DNA from: Rhodospirillaceae bacterium
GTDB taxonomy: Bacteria > Pseudomonadota > Alphaproteobacteria > GCA-2731375
Direction: 5' to 3'
Assembly: GCA_018701215.1 (NCBI GenBank)
Contig: JABIWH010000051.1
Coordinates: forward strand, 1-30,503
Length of the DNA: 30,503 bases
This document shows positions 1 through 6,675 of this stretch, one piece after another (the stretch's first letter is position 1; every line of letters begins with the position of its first letter). The notes under the pieces are model-generated. The model ran no database searches. It saw only the letters and a program-made list of their open reading frames with translations, and was not told the DNA's origin. The position numbers were made by a program, and so were the translations under genes.

Positions 1-640
1 CAAAGGTGTTGCCCATGGGATGGTTCACGAACAGGCTCCGCGGCGGCCGCACCAGGGCGGTAATATCCCGCCCGGTGGAAACGTTGACCGTCGGAATGCC
101 GCTTTCTTCAACAACTCTCGCTACCAGACCCACGGTCTGATGGTCGAGCGGTCAAGCAGGTATGGCGATAAGCAGATCGACGCCGTCCGCCTTTAGCTGT
201 TCGACGAAGGCGGGCGCGGATTCACCGGTTACCTTGCTGCGATTGTAAGTACGGCCCATGAAGCCGCTCCAATGGCGCTTGGCGACCGCACCGATTTCAC
301 CAGCCTCGGCCAGCTCGCTCAGCCGGTCAATGGGAAAGATGCAGTTGAGATCCCGGTCCGCATCAGCGTGATCGTAATAGCTGTCATGGATCTGATATTG
401 ATCGGACGGCGTTGCCGGATCGACCGCATCCAAACGGTGATCATTACGGGCATCGGCATCAAACGGCGCGGCGCTGCAAAGCGAAATACCGCCACTGACC
501 AGCATGGCCACGGTGCATTCCGCCAACGGTTTTATCATCGGTGTCCAGGGCGCGCTGTCGTTCTCGCTCCACTGATAGGGCGGAAAGCCCATACTGCCGT
601 ACTTGTTGTTCAAGGCATCGACATAGCGAATTGGTTCCAT
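1..640 (-). CDS. GrdB-like selenoprotein B family protein with in-frame UGA (Sec), 3' end outside window
   Basis: The start matches proteins of the glycine/sarcosine/betaine reductase component B family (PF07355): an N-terminal IRYVDALNNKYGSMGFPPYQW block, then KPLAECTVAMLVSGG, and the DLNCIFPIDRLSELAEAGEIG block near residues 97-116. ATG at 640 is chosen over the TTG at 643 because GGAGGGG (648-654) sits 7 bases upstream. After residue 162 the frame meets TGA at 152-154, then continues without a stop to the window edge as PLDHQTVGLVARVVEESGIP and a PPRSLFVNHPMGNTF segment, which is what the family shows after its redox-active Cys. In Cys homologues, as I recall them, this site reads CPxCHQT, so UGA replaces the first Cys and Asp the second. 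A hairpin downstream fits a SECIS. The family reading is good; Sec insertion is inferred. A nonsense mutation is the alternative. The catalytic substrate is unknown. Confidence 0.78.
123..141 (-). promoter_or_regulatory. Candidate bacterial SECIS hairpin downstream of UGA
   Basis: In mRNA sense, after UGA (154-152) come 10 bases and then AUCAGACC-GUG-GGUCUGGU, an 8-pair stem (one G-U wobble) with a 3-base loop. The loop begins with GU at bases 22-24 counted from the U of UGA, i.e. 18 bases after the UGA. Bacterial SECIS elements have a short apical loop with a G in its first two bases roughly 16-37 bases after the UGA, so this fits. The stem is within coding sequence, as expected in bacteria. 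Confidence 0.6.
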
Positions 641-667
641 CAACGGACCCCTCCATATAAGAGTTAC

Positions 668-681
668 ATACAGGGGTGTAT
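668..681. promoter_or_regulatory. Inverted repeat ATACA-N4-TGTAT, candidate operator of the GrdB-like gene
   Basis: A perfect 5-4-5 inverted repeat lies between the tRNA gene and the ribosome binding site of the GrdB-like gene, 28 bases upstream of its ATG. Symmetry and position suggest a regulator site (ATACA/TGTAT half-sites recall those of some GntR-type repressors), but no regulator gene is next to it. It could also be a short hairpin in the leader. Confidence 0.3.
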
Positions 682-711
682 CTTAGGGCATATCGATGAC
701 TTTGAAAATAT

Positions 712-788
712 TGGTCGGGGAGAGAGGATTCGAACCTCCGACCCTCTGCTCCCAAAGCAGATGCGCTACCTGGCTGCGCCACTCCCCG
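712..788 (-). tRNA. tRNA-Pro (anticodon UGG)
   Basis: The reverse complement folds as a complete tRNA: acceptor CGGGGAG/CTCCCCG, D arm with GCGC stems, anticodon stem TCTGC/GCAGA around loop TTTGGGA (anticodon TGG), T arm with TTCGAAT loop, discriminator A. The 3' CCA is encoded (712-714). The length is 77 bases with CCA. The gene sits between the TPP-enzyme gene and the GrdB-like gene, on the same strand as both. Confidence 0.97.
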
Positions 789-797
789 CCGGGGGGT

Positions 798-826
798 GTT
801 CTCCGCTGTTTCCGCTTTTAGGTCAA
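798..826 (-). promoter_or_regulatory. Possible promoter of tRNA-Pro
   Basis: In minus-strand sense TTGACC (826-821) is followed after 17 bases by GAGAAC (803-798), about 10 bases before the tRNA 5' end. The -35 is good and the -10 is poor, so this is only a candidate. The tRNA could also be read from the upstream gene. Confidence 0.3.
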
Positions 827-852
827 CCTCAAAAATGGCCCGCCCCCACGGC

Positions 853-2487
853 CTAGCGGTTCTGCTTGCCTTGCGAGGCCGGCCGGCGGATTAGGGCCCA
901 GACATTGGGCGCCTCGGCCATGGGAATTGTGATCAGGCTGGGTTGCTCGGCATCGAGATGACGGCGCAGCACCGCCTCCAACTGCCCAGGTTCCGTGACC
1001 CGGTCCGCCATCATGCCGAAGGATTCGGCCATTGCCGCGAAATCTGGATTGCTCAGCTCCACCGCGATATGTCGGCCGCCGTAATTGTTGGCCTGAATGG
1101 TCTTGACGTTGCCATAGGCGCCATTGTCGAAGACGATCACCGTCACCGGGATCTTGTGATGCACCGCTGTCGCCAACTCCTGCACCGTGAACATGAAACC
1201 GCCGTCGCCGCACAAGGCCACGACCTTGCGGTCGGGACAGGCAATCTTGGCCCCTAAAGCAGCTGGATAGGCCCAACCCAAGGTCGCCTGATAACCGGGC
1301 ATGAAAAAGCTGCGCGGTTGGTAGAACGGCATGGCAAAGCGGGCAAACACCGTAAACCGGGTCACATCGGCGAAAACCATCCCGTCCCTTGGCAGTGCCG
1401 CGCGCAGCGCCTGGCAATAGCCGGCCAGGGGTTCCAATTCGCCAAGCCGGGCGTTGGCATCGTCGCGAATGCCGGCTGCTTCCGGCCACACCTCGGGCCC
1501 CGCCTGATGATCGGCAAGAGCGCCATTCAGGGCCACCAGGCCACGCTGGGCCGAGGTCACCATGGCGATGGATGCGGGCACCGGTTTAACAATCTGCGTC
1601 GGGTCGATATCGATGCGGATCAGCTCTACCTCGTCCTGGCGGCCCCAGGCCAGACCGATAACCGTATGCCGCGTGCCAACGGCCAGGGCCACATCCGCCG
1701 TCTCCCAGAGCTCCTGCCCCGGCAGCATGGAAAACGCCAACGGATGATCACCCGGAATAGCGCCCAGGGCATTGGGCGACATGATCACCGGCGCCCCCAG
1801 ACGTTCGGCCAACGCCAACAGCGGCACCTCGGCCCCGACGCTGCCGCCGCCAACCAGAATGACCGGGCGTTTGGCGGTCTTTAACCGCTCGGCGGCGGCT
1901 TGCAGCAATGCGGCTTCGGGTTCCGGTGGCGCCGGGGGCGCTGTTGGACCTTGCGGCTCCACCTGGCCGGCGGCGCCGAGGGTATCCGGTGCCATCTCCA
2001 ATATAGCCGGGCTCATCCGGCCCGCACGCATCTGGCGAAAGGCATCGGCAAGCAGATCCGGTACGGCGGAGGCATGATTGGCCCGTTCCACCCAATCGAT
2101 CACACCGCGGGCAACCATCAATTGATCCTTCAATTCATGGGCCATGCCGAAATTCTGGCCGATCTGATCCGACGGGATCTGCCCCGTCAGGCCCAACAGG
2201 GGCAAGTTGGCCGAAGCCGCCGTCGCCACCGCCGTCAGGCTATTCAAAAGTCCAGGTCCCGGCACCACGGCAAAAACACCGACCTCGCCGCTGGCCTGGG
2301 CATAACCCATGGCCATGAACGCGGCCCCTTGTTCGTGGCGGGTATGGATCACGCGGAGTGTGTTGCGGCTTTCATAGAAGGCGTCATAGAGGTTATCCAG
2401 TTGAATGCCCGGTATGCCGAACACCGTATCGACACCATGGTCGCGCAGGCTCTTAACAATGGCTTGTCCGCCGGTCATCATGGGCAT
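853..2487 (-). CDS. Thiamine diphosphate-dependent enzyme, acetolactate synthase family
   Basis: 544 residues with the three-domain layout of the acetolactate synthase/pyruvate oxidase superfamily. The N-terminal pyrimidine-binding domain carries GVDTVFGIPG (18-27) and RHEQGAAFMAMGYA with the activating Glu at 52. A central domain follows a Pro/Ala-rich linker near 178-190. The C-terminal diphosphate-binding domain has GDGG at 427-430 and the metal-ligand Asn at 455. ATG at 2487 is preceded by AGGAG 10 bases upstream. No regulatory small subunit is adjacent, so true branched-chain acetohydroxyacid synthase is unlikely. A decarboxylase or lyase acting on another 2-oxoacid is more plausible, but the substrate cannot be told. 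It diverges from a diiron protein gene across 135 bases. Confidence 0.88.
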   Translation of the reverse strand: MPMMTGGQAIVKSLRDHGVDTVFGIPGIQLDNLYDAFYESRNTLRVIHTRHEQGAAFMAMGYAQASGEVGVFAVVPGPGLLNSLTAVATAASANLPLLGLTGQIPSDQIGQNFGMAHELKDQLMVARGVIDWVERANHASAVPDLLADAFRQMRAGRMSPAILEMAPDTLGAAGQVEPQGPTAPPAPPEPEAALLQAAAERLKTAKRPVILVGGGSVGAEVPLLALAERLGAPVIMSPNALGAIPGDHPLAFSMLPGQELWETADVALAVGTRHTVIGLAWGRQDEVELIRIDIDPTQIVKPVPASIAMVTSAQRGLVALNGALADHQAGPEVWPEAAGIRDDANARLGELEPLAGYCQALRAALPRDGMVFADVTRFTVFARFAMPFYQPRSFFMPGYQATLGWAYPAALGAKIACPDRKVVALCGDGGFMFTVQELATAVHHKIPVTVIVFDNGAYGNVKTIQANNYGGRHIAVELSNPDFAAMAESFGMMADRVTEPGQLEAVLRRHLDAEQPSLITIPMAEAPNVWALIRRPASQGKQNR

Positions 2488-2548
2488 CTGAATGCAACTC
2501 CTAAAAATAATAAATTATTGCGAGTAAGTTGGAACACTAAACCGGCCA

Positions 2549-2562
2549 TTGATCAGGATCAA
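2549..2562. promoter_or_regulatory. Inverted repeat TTGATC-AG-GATCAA in divergent promoter region
   Basis: A perfect 6-2-6 inverted repeat lies in the 135-base gap between the divergent TPP-enzyme and diiron genes. A second, AT-only inverted repeat (AATAAT-AA-ATTATT) is at 2506-2519, just upstream of the TPP-enzyme ribosome binding site. Both are candidate operator positions for shared control. The binding protein is unknown. Confidence 0.3.
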
Positions 2563-2622
2563 ATACAGCGCGGCAGCGTCATGCAAGCTTGTAGGTATCC
2601 ACAGGCGGTTGGGAGAGTATGC

Positions 2623-3726
2623 ATGAATGATCCAGTGAAGGCTGCACCGGCGACAGCGGATGACTATTACGAGAACGCCATGCAGATTGCATGGAATTTC
2701 AAATATGACGTCTCCGATCAAAAGCTGCAAGATCTCTACCGACGGGCCAAGCAGAACCAGTGGGATTCCGATGCGCAGTTGGATTGGGAGCAAACGGTCG
2801 ACCCATCCCGCCCCCTGGTGAATGAGGCGCAAAGCACCTATTGCCGGATGCCGTTCTTCAAAAAGTTATCGCAAAGCCAGCAGGATGCCTTCAACGCACA
2901 TTCCACGGCGCAGTTGCTGTCGCAATTCCTGCATGGCGAACAGGGCGCGTTGATGACGGCGGCCGCCGTATCGCATTCCGTGCCCGATGCCACGGCCAAA
3001 CTCTATGCCGCGACGCAAACCATGGATGAAGCGCGCCATGTGGAGGTCTATGCCAGGTATGTGGACAAGATCGCCATCGTCTATCCCATGTCTCCGATGC
3101 TAAAGGCCTTGATCGATGCGACCCTACGGTCGGGCCGCTTCGAGAAAATCATGATCGGCATGAACATGGTGGTCGAGGGTCTGGCGTTGGGCGCCTTCAA
3201 TAATATGTACCGCCAAACCACCTGCCCCCTGTTGAAGCAAATCACCTTTAACGTGATGCGCGACGAGGCCCGCCATGTCTCCTTCGGGCATACCTATTTG
3301 GGACCGCTGATCGCCAAGATGCACCGTGACGACGTGGAAGATCTGGCGCAATTCGCCTTTGACGCCATCAACGTTATCGTGCAATCCCAGCGCACGGGCG
3401 GCGGCCAGGGTACGGCGGCGAGCCGGACGGATCCGGGTTTCGTACAGGTTTTGCAGACCTGCGGCATCGAGCCCGAGGATTTCTTTGCCGGCCTGCAGGA
3501 GGCTGCCGAACTGGGCATCACCATGGACCTGCCGCCCGGACAGGTTCATTCATTGAAGCAGTTGATGATGCCGGCCATGGCGCGGGTCGGCCTGATCACC
3601 CCGCGCACGGAAAAAATGTTCGATGACATCGGGATCCGGATCAACCGGGACGCCACCGTGCTGAATGCCATGGAAGATGCCAAATCCGATCAAAATATTC
3701 TGAACGAGGCCGGCGCCAGTTTCTGA
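2623..3726 (+). CDS. Ferritin-like / ribonucleotide-reductase R2-like diiron protein
   Basis: 367 residues, predicted cytoplasmic and largely helical. The six expected diiron ligands are visible in order: Glu106 (HGEQGAL), Glu136 and His139 (MDEARHVE), Glu185 (NMVVEGLALG), Glu215 and His218 (RDEARHVSFG). This is the E, ExxH, E, ExxH arrangement of R2-like oxidases and of N-oxygenases of the AurF kind. Start ATG 2623 has GGGAG 7 bases upstream; the open frame further upstream runs antisense to the neighbouring gene and is not used. It is followed by a strong terminator, so it is monocistronic in this direction. A diiron oxygenase or oxidase role is supported; the substrate is not known. The partner reductase is not adjacent. 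Confidence 0.87.
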   Translation: MNDPVKAAPATADDYYENAMQIAWNFKYDVSDQKLQDLYRRAKQNQWDSDAQLDWEQTVDPSRPLVNEAQSTYCRMPFFKKLSQSQQDAFNAHSTAQLLSQFLHGEQGALMTAAAVSHSVPDATAKLYAATQTMDEARHVEVYARYVDKIAIVYPMSPMLKALIDATLRSGRFEKIMIGMNMVVEGLALGAFNNMYRQTTCPLLKQITFNVMRDEARHVSFGHTYLGPLIAKMHRDDVEDLAQFAFDAINVIVQSQRTGGGQGTAASRTDPGFVQVLQTCGIEPEDFFAGLQEAAELGITMDLPPGQVHSLKQLMMPAMARVGLITPRTEKMFDDIGIRINRDATVLNAMEDAKSDQNILNEAGASF

Positions 3727-3731
3727 CGCCA

Positions 3732-3797
3732 GCTGTCATCGACAGCGCCTCGTGCCATCGAGCGAAGCCCCGGTCCTTGCGGCCGGGGCTTTCCTTT
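3732..3797 (+). terminator. Rho-independent terminator after the diiron gene
   Basis: Six bases after the stop there is a small hairpin GCTGTC-ATC-GACAGC (3732-3746). It is followed by a perfect 9-pair stem AAGCCCCGG (3765-3773) / CCGGGGCTT (3783-3791) and a T-rich tail TTTCCTTT. The convergent Hpt gene ends at 3814, so the element separates two converging units. Confidence 0.8.
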
Positions 3798-3813
3798 GGC
3801 CGGCCGAAAATTG

Positions 3814-4356
3814 TTACGCCGCGTCGTCCGTGGAGTATTTCTGGACTGCCTGTTCCAACGAAACAAGCAACTCCTGACCGATTTCGCCGCCATCGCCGCT
3901 GACCCGGCCCGAGATGACCGCCTTCATGCCATCCACATGCGCCTTGATCAATTCGACCAGATTGTCACTGGCCTCCTCGGACTTGTGCGTACATTTATAT
4001 AGAGAGTCGCCAAAATTGGTGATCAGAGGATAGCCGAATGTGCCCCCCTGTCCCTTCATGTCATGGGCGATATCATGAATAACCGCGACTTTTTCATGGC
4101 GTATTTCAGGCGTATCGATGCAACGGCGGTAGTTATCGGATAATTCGTCGATCAGGCTCTGCACCCAATCGGGATAGTCCTCGGACATCTTGTTGAATTC
4201 AGCCTCCGCCGCCTGGATGGCTTCGATCGGAATGCCGCCCTTTTCGCCGGGCGCCAAGGCGCCGCCCGATGCTTTGTCTTTCAAGACATTGCGGATGACA
4301 TAAAAGCGGACGCCCGGTACCTTGGCGGCCTTACCCTCAACAGCTGCATCAGACAT
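3814..4356 (-). CDS. Hpt-domain (histidine phosphotransfer) protein
   Basis: 180 residues without membrane segments or signal peptide. The central helical region holds AHDMKGQGGTFGYPLI (97-112), the H-x2-KG signature of Hpt domains, with His98 the likely phosphorylated residue. The N-terminal 50 residues are variable and contain GVRFYVIRNVLKDKA. Its ATG lies inside the last codons of the upstream receiver gene (8-base overlap), so the two are translationally coupled and probably partner proteins of one phosphorelay. No histidine kinase is adjacent. The Hpt assignment rests on the motif; the output pathway (cell cycle, motility or other) is unknown. Confidence 0.75.
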   Translation of the reverse strand: MSDAAVEGKAAKVPGVRFYVIRNVLKDKASGGALAPGEKGGIPIEAIQAAEAEFNKMSEDYPDWVQSLIDELSDNYRRCIDTPEIRHEKVAVIHDIAHDMKGQGGTFGYPLITNFGDSLYKCTHKSEEASDNLVELIKAHVDGMKAVISGRVSGDGGEIGQELLVSLEQAVQKYSTDDAA

Positions 4357-4897
4357 GGGTTACCTCTACATCCCGCTCGTTGATCTTGCGCCGGCATTTA
4401 TCGGGCGGAATTTCCTTTTGGTTCCGACGCCGGTCGGGACCAAAATATTTATTGGTATGAACGAATTTGCGCGGCCGATTGACCACTTGCAACAAGCGTT
4501 GGCCCAGATTAACCACCGAAAACGGCTTCGCCAGCATCTCCGTCGCACCCATGGCGCGGGCCTCGCGGACCTTTTCGCGGTCCGCATAACCGGTGACCAT
4601 GACGAAGGGTATGAAGCGGTTCGGGCTTTCCTTGTGCCGACGCACCCAGCGCAGCAGCATCATGCCGTCCACGGGATGCATTTGCCAATTGGAGAAAATG
4701 ATGTCGACATTCTGCATGCCGGCCTTCATGGGGTCCGACTGCACCAATTGCAGAAATTCAATGCCCTCCCCGCCGTCATCGACGGTTTTCACGTTACCAA
4801 CGCCAATTGCCCGCAGGGAGGTGGACATCAAGGTGCGCAGATAAGAGCTGTCATCGACAACCAAACAGGAAAATAGTCCGAAATCATAGTCTGACAT
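4349..4897 (-). CDS. CheY-like receiver protein with Asn at the phosphoacceptor site
   Basis: 182 residues: a single receiver domain (about 8-142) and a basic tail with YFGPDRRR (151-158). The acidic pair Asp15-Asp16 (LVVDDSSY), the Thr at 102 (VTGYAD) and the Lys at 124 (AKPF) are all present. The position matching CheY Asp57 is Asn70 in IIFSNWQMHPVDG (codon AAT), so classical aspartyl phosphorylation is not expected. Start ATG 4897 has GGAGGG 6 bases upstream. It is followed with an 8-base overlap by the Hpt gene. It may act as a pseudo-receiver that binds the Hpt or a kinase without phosphate. Whether N70 is normal in close relatives needs an alignment. Confidence 0.85.
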   Translation of the reverse strand: MSDYDFGLFSCLVVDDSSYLRTLMSTSLRAIGVGNVKTVDDGGEGIEFLQLVQSDPMKAGMQNVDIIFSNWQMHPVDGMMLLRWVRRHKESPNRFIPFVMVTGYADREKVREARAMGATEMLAKPFSVVNLGQRLLQVVNRPRKFVHTNKYFGPDRRRNQKEIPPDKCRRKINERDVEVTHV

Positions 4898-4944
4898 TTG
4901 CGGCCCTCCGCCTAGAATCAGACGCCAGAGTGCCGGAAAATGGT

Positions 4945-4957
4945 TAACGGGCCGTTA
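4945..4957 (-). terminator. Weak hairpin after hyuB
   Basis: TAACG-GGC-CGTTA forms a 5-pair stem just after the hyuB stop, followed in minus sense by ACCATTTTCC. The stem is short and the T-tract poor, so termination here is uncertain. The same bases may belong to the promoter of the receiver gene downstream. Confidence 0.25.
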
Positions 4958-4961
4958 CAGA

Positions 4962-6671
4962 TCAACCCTCCGTCGGATCAGGCGGAATATTCTCTCCCCA
5001 GAGCTTTTCTACCTGGGCCACGCTGTAGTAACCCCGTTGCACATCCCGTTTGATCAGTTTGGCATCCCGCAGGCGGGCTTCACCATAGCCGCCCCCTCCT
5101 GGTGTGGAGACATAAATGACATCACCCTCAGCAACCTCGATATCCTGATCCTTTGATAAATGTAGCGGGATATAGGTATCCCCGGCGCGCTCGATACGGA
5201 CTTTGTTGACCGCACCATCGGCGCCGCCCAGCACGCCTTGCGGGCCAAAACGGCCATGATCCATGACAAAGGATGCCCGCCCCCAACCCTGACGCAACTG
5301 AATGGCATAGCTAACGCCAAAGCCGCCGCGCTGTTGCCCGGCCCCACCAGAGCCTTCGCGCAAGGCGAATTCCTGAAACAGGATGGGATAGCGTTGCTCC
5401 AACACCTCAACCGGCTGCATGGTTGAAATACCGATGGTGGAACAGCCATTGCTGAGGCCGTCGCCGTGCAAACTGCCGCCATAGCCGCCGCCGGTGAACA
5501 GATACATCACATAAGGTTTGTCATGGCGTTGGTCGATACCGCCAAGGGCGAAATTGCCCGACGTCCCCGCGGGTGCGGCGAACAGGCGGTCCGGCAGGGC
5601 GCTGACCAGGGCGGCAAAGACCGCCTCGGCGATGCGCTGGCTGACCTCCGCCGCGCAGCCCGAAACCGGGCGCGGGTATTCCGCATAAAGAAACGTACCT
5701 ACCGGGTCGGTAATATGCAGCGGCTCGAAGGTGCCGGCATTGATCGGCACCTCGGGGAAAATGTGCTTCATGGCCAGGTATACCGCCGAACATGTGGTGG
5801 CGATGACCGAATTCATCGGGCCCTTGCAGGGCGGGCTGGATTTCGAAAGATCGAAATACAGATCCCCGTCCCGTTTTTCGATTTCAAGCACGATCTTTAA
5901 GGGTTCATCCACGACGCCATCGGAATCCACCCAAGAAACACCATTATATTGACCATCGGGAATATGGGCGATGCAGGCCCGCATCTGTAGCGCGGCCCGG
6001 GCCCGCATCTCGTCAATGGCGGCCTCGACCACGTCGCGGCCATAGCGGTCCAACAGCGCCGTCAGACGCCGCTCGCCTACCCGCAGGGCGGCTGCCTGGG
6101 CCTTGATATCGCCAATGGTCTCGTTGGCAACGCGGATGTTGGAGAGCACGATGGCCTGGATTTCTTCGTCCACCACTCCGCCCTTGTAAAGCTTAACCGG
6201 GGGTAGGCGCAGGCCTTCCTGTTCCACTTCCGTCGCGGTAGCGGAAAAACCGCCCGGCACCGCACCGCCCGTATCGCGCCAATGGCCAGTATTGGAGAGC
6301 CAGCAAAAAATCTCTCCCTGATAATAGAACGGCATGGCCATGCGCACATCCATCAAATGGGTGCCGCCCAAATAGGGATCGTTGACGATATAGATATCGC
6401 CCGGCACCAGATCCTTGGCCTGGGCAATAACGGTTCGGGTGGAAAACTGCATGGTACCGACGAAAATCGGCAGGCCAAGTTCTCCCTGGGCAATAAGGGC
6501 GCCGTCGTCGCGGTGATAGATCCCGTCCGAGCGGTCCATGGCCTCGGCAATTACCGGGCTGAACGCGGCGCGCTGAAAGGCCAGGTCCATTTCATTGCAG
6601 ACCTGGTTCAGGCCGTTTTGCAGCACCGCCAGGGTGACATGATCGATTTTCGCCGCTTTTGACTGGCTCAT
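4962..6671 (-). CDS. hyuB: Hydantoinase B/oxoprolinase family protein (HyuB)
   Basis: 569 residues, the usual length of the HyuB subunit (PF02538). Family blocks are visible: IVNDPYLGGTHLMDV, LSNTGHWRDTGG..PGGFS, the EGLRLPPVKLYKGG stretch, and near the C-terminus GGGYGG, EFALREGSGGAGQQRGGFGV and STPGGGGYG. With HyuA it forms an ATP-dependent amidohydrolase that opens lactam or cyclic imide rings (N-methylhydantoin, 5-oxoproline). Start ATG 6671 lies 4 bases after the hyuA stop; the frame is open further upstream but only antisense to hyuA. It is the last gene of the heterocycle cluster. Acetophenone/acetone carboxylase subunits belong to the same superfamily, so carboxylation is a less likely alternative here. 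Confidence 0.93.
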   Translation of the reverse strand: MSQSKAAKIDHVTLAVLQNGLNQVCNEMDLAFQRAAFSPVIAEAMDRSDGIYHRDDGALIAQGELGLPIFVGTMQFSTRTVIAQAKDLVPGDIYIVNDPYLGGTHLMDVRMAMPFYYQGEIFCWLSNTGHWRDTGGAVPGGFSATATEVEQEGLRLPPVKLYKGGVVDEEIQAIVLSNIRVANETIGDIKAQAAALRVGERRLTALLDRYGRDVVEAAIDEMRARAALQMRACIAHIPDGQYNGVSWVDSDGVVDEPLKIVLEIEKRDGDLYFDLSKSSPPCKGPMNSVIATTCSAVYLAMKHIFPEVPINAGTFEPLHITDPVGTFLYAEYPRPVSGCAAEVSQRIAEAVFAALVSALPDRLFAAPAGTSGNFALGGIDQRHDKPYVMYLFTGGGYGGSLHGDGLSNGCSTIGISTMQPVEVLEQRYPILFQEFALREGSGGAGQQRGGFGVSYAIQLRQGWGRASFVMDHGRFGPQGVLGGADGAVNKVRIERAGDTYIPLHLSKDQDIEVAEGDVIYVSTPGGGGYGEARLRDAKLIKRDVQRGYYSVAQVEKLWGENIPPDPTEG

Positions 6672-6675
6672 GATG

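Noticed and set aside
622..634. Fe-S motif at the IorA C-terminus seen as defective because it lacks the plain CxxCxxCxxxCP order in its first half
   Set aside because: From memory the spacing C-x5-C-x5-CP is normal for proteobacterial IorA, so it is not reported as an anomaly (positions here are residues of IorA).
152..640. GrdB-like gene read as a pseudogene cut by a nonsense codon
   Set aside because: The frame is kept and family-like after the TGA, there is no other damage, the stop sits at a Cys/Sec site, and a SECIS-like hairpin follows; recoding is the better reading, though not proven.
459..782. Minus-strand open frame of 107 codons
   Set aside because: It passes through the tRNA-Pro gene and overlaps the GrdB-like gene in another frame.
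272..856. Plus-strand open frame of 194 codons
   Set aside because: It runs antisense to the GrdB-like gene and through the tRNA gene; the protein resembles no family and has no ribosome site.
1900..2622. N-terminal extension of the diiron protein
   Set aside because: The open frame upstream of 2623 is antisense to the TPP-enzyme gene; ATG 2623 has a proper ribosome site and the family begins there.
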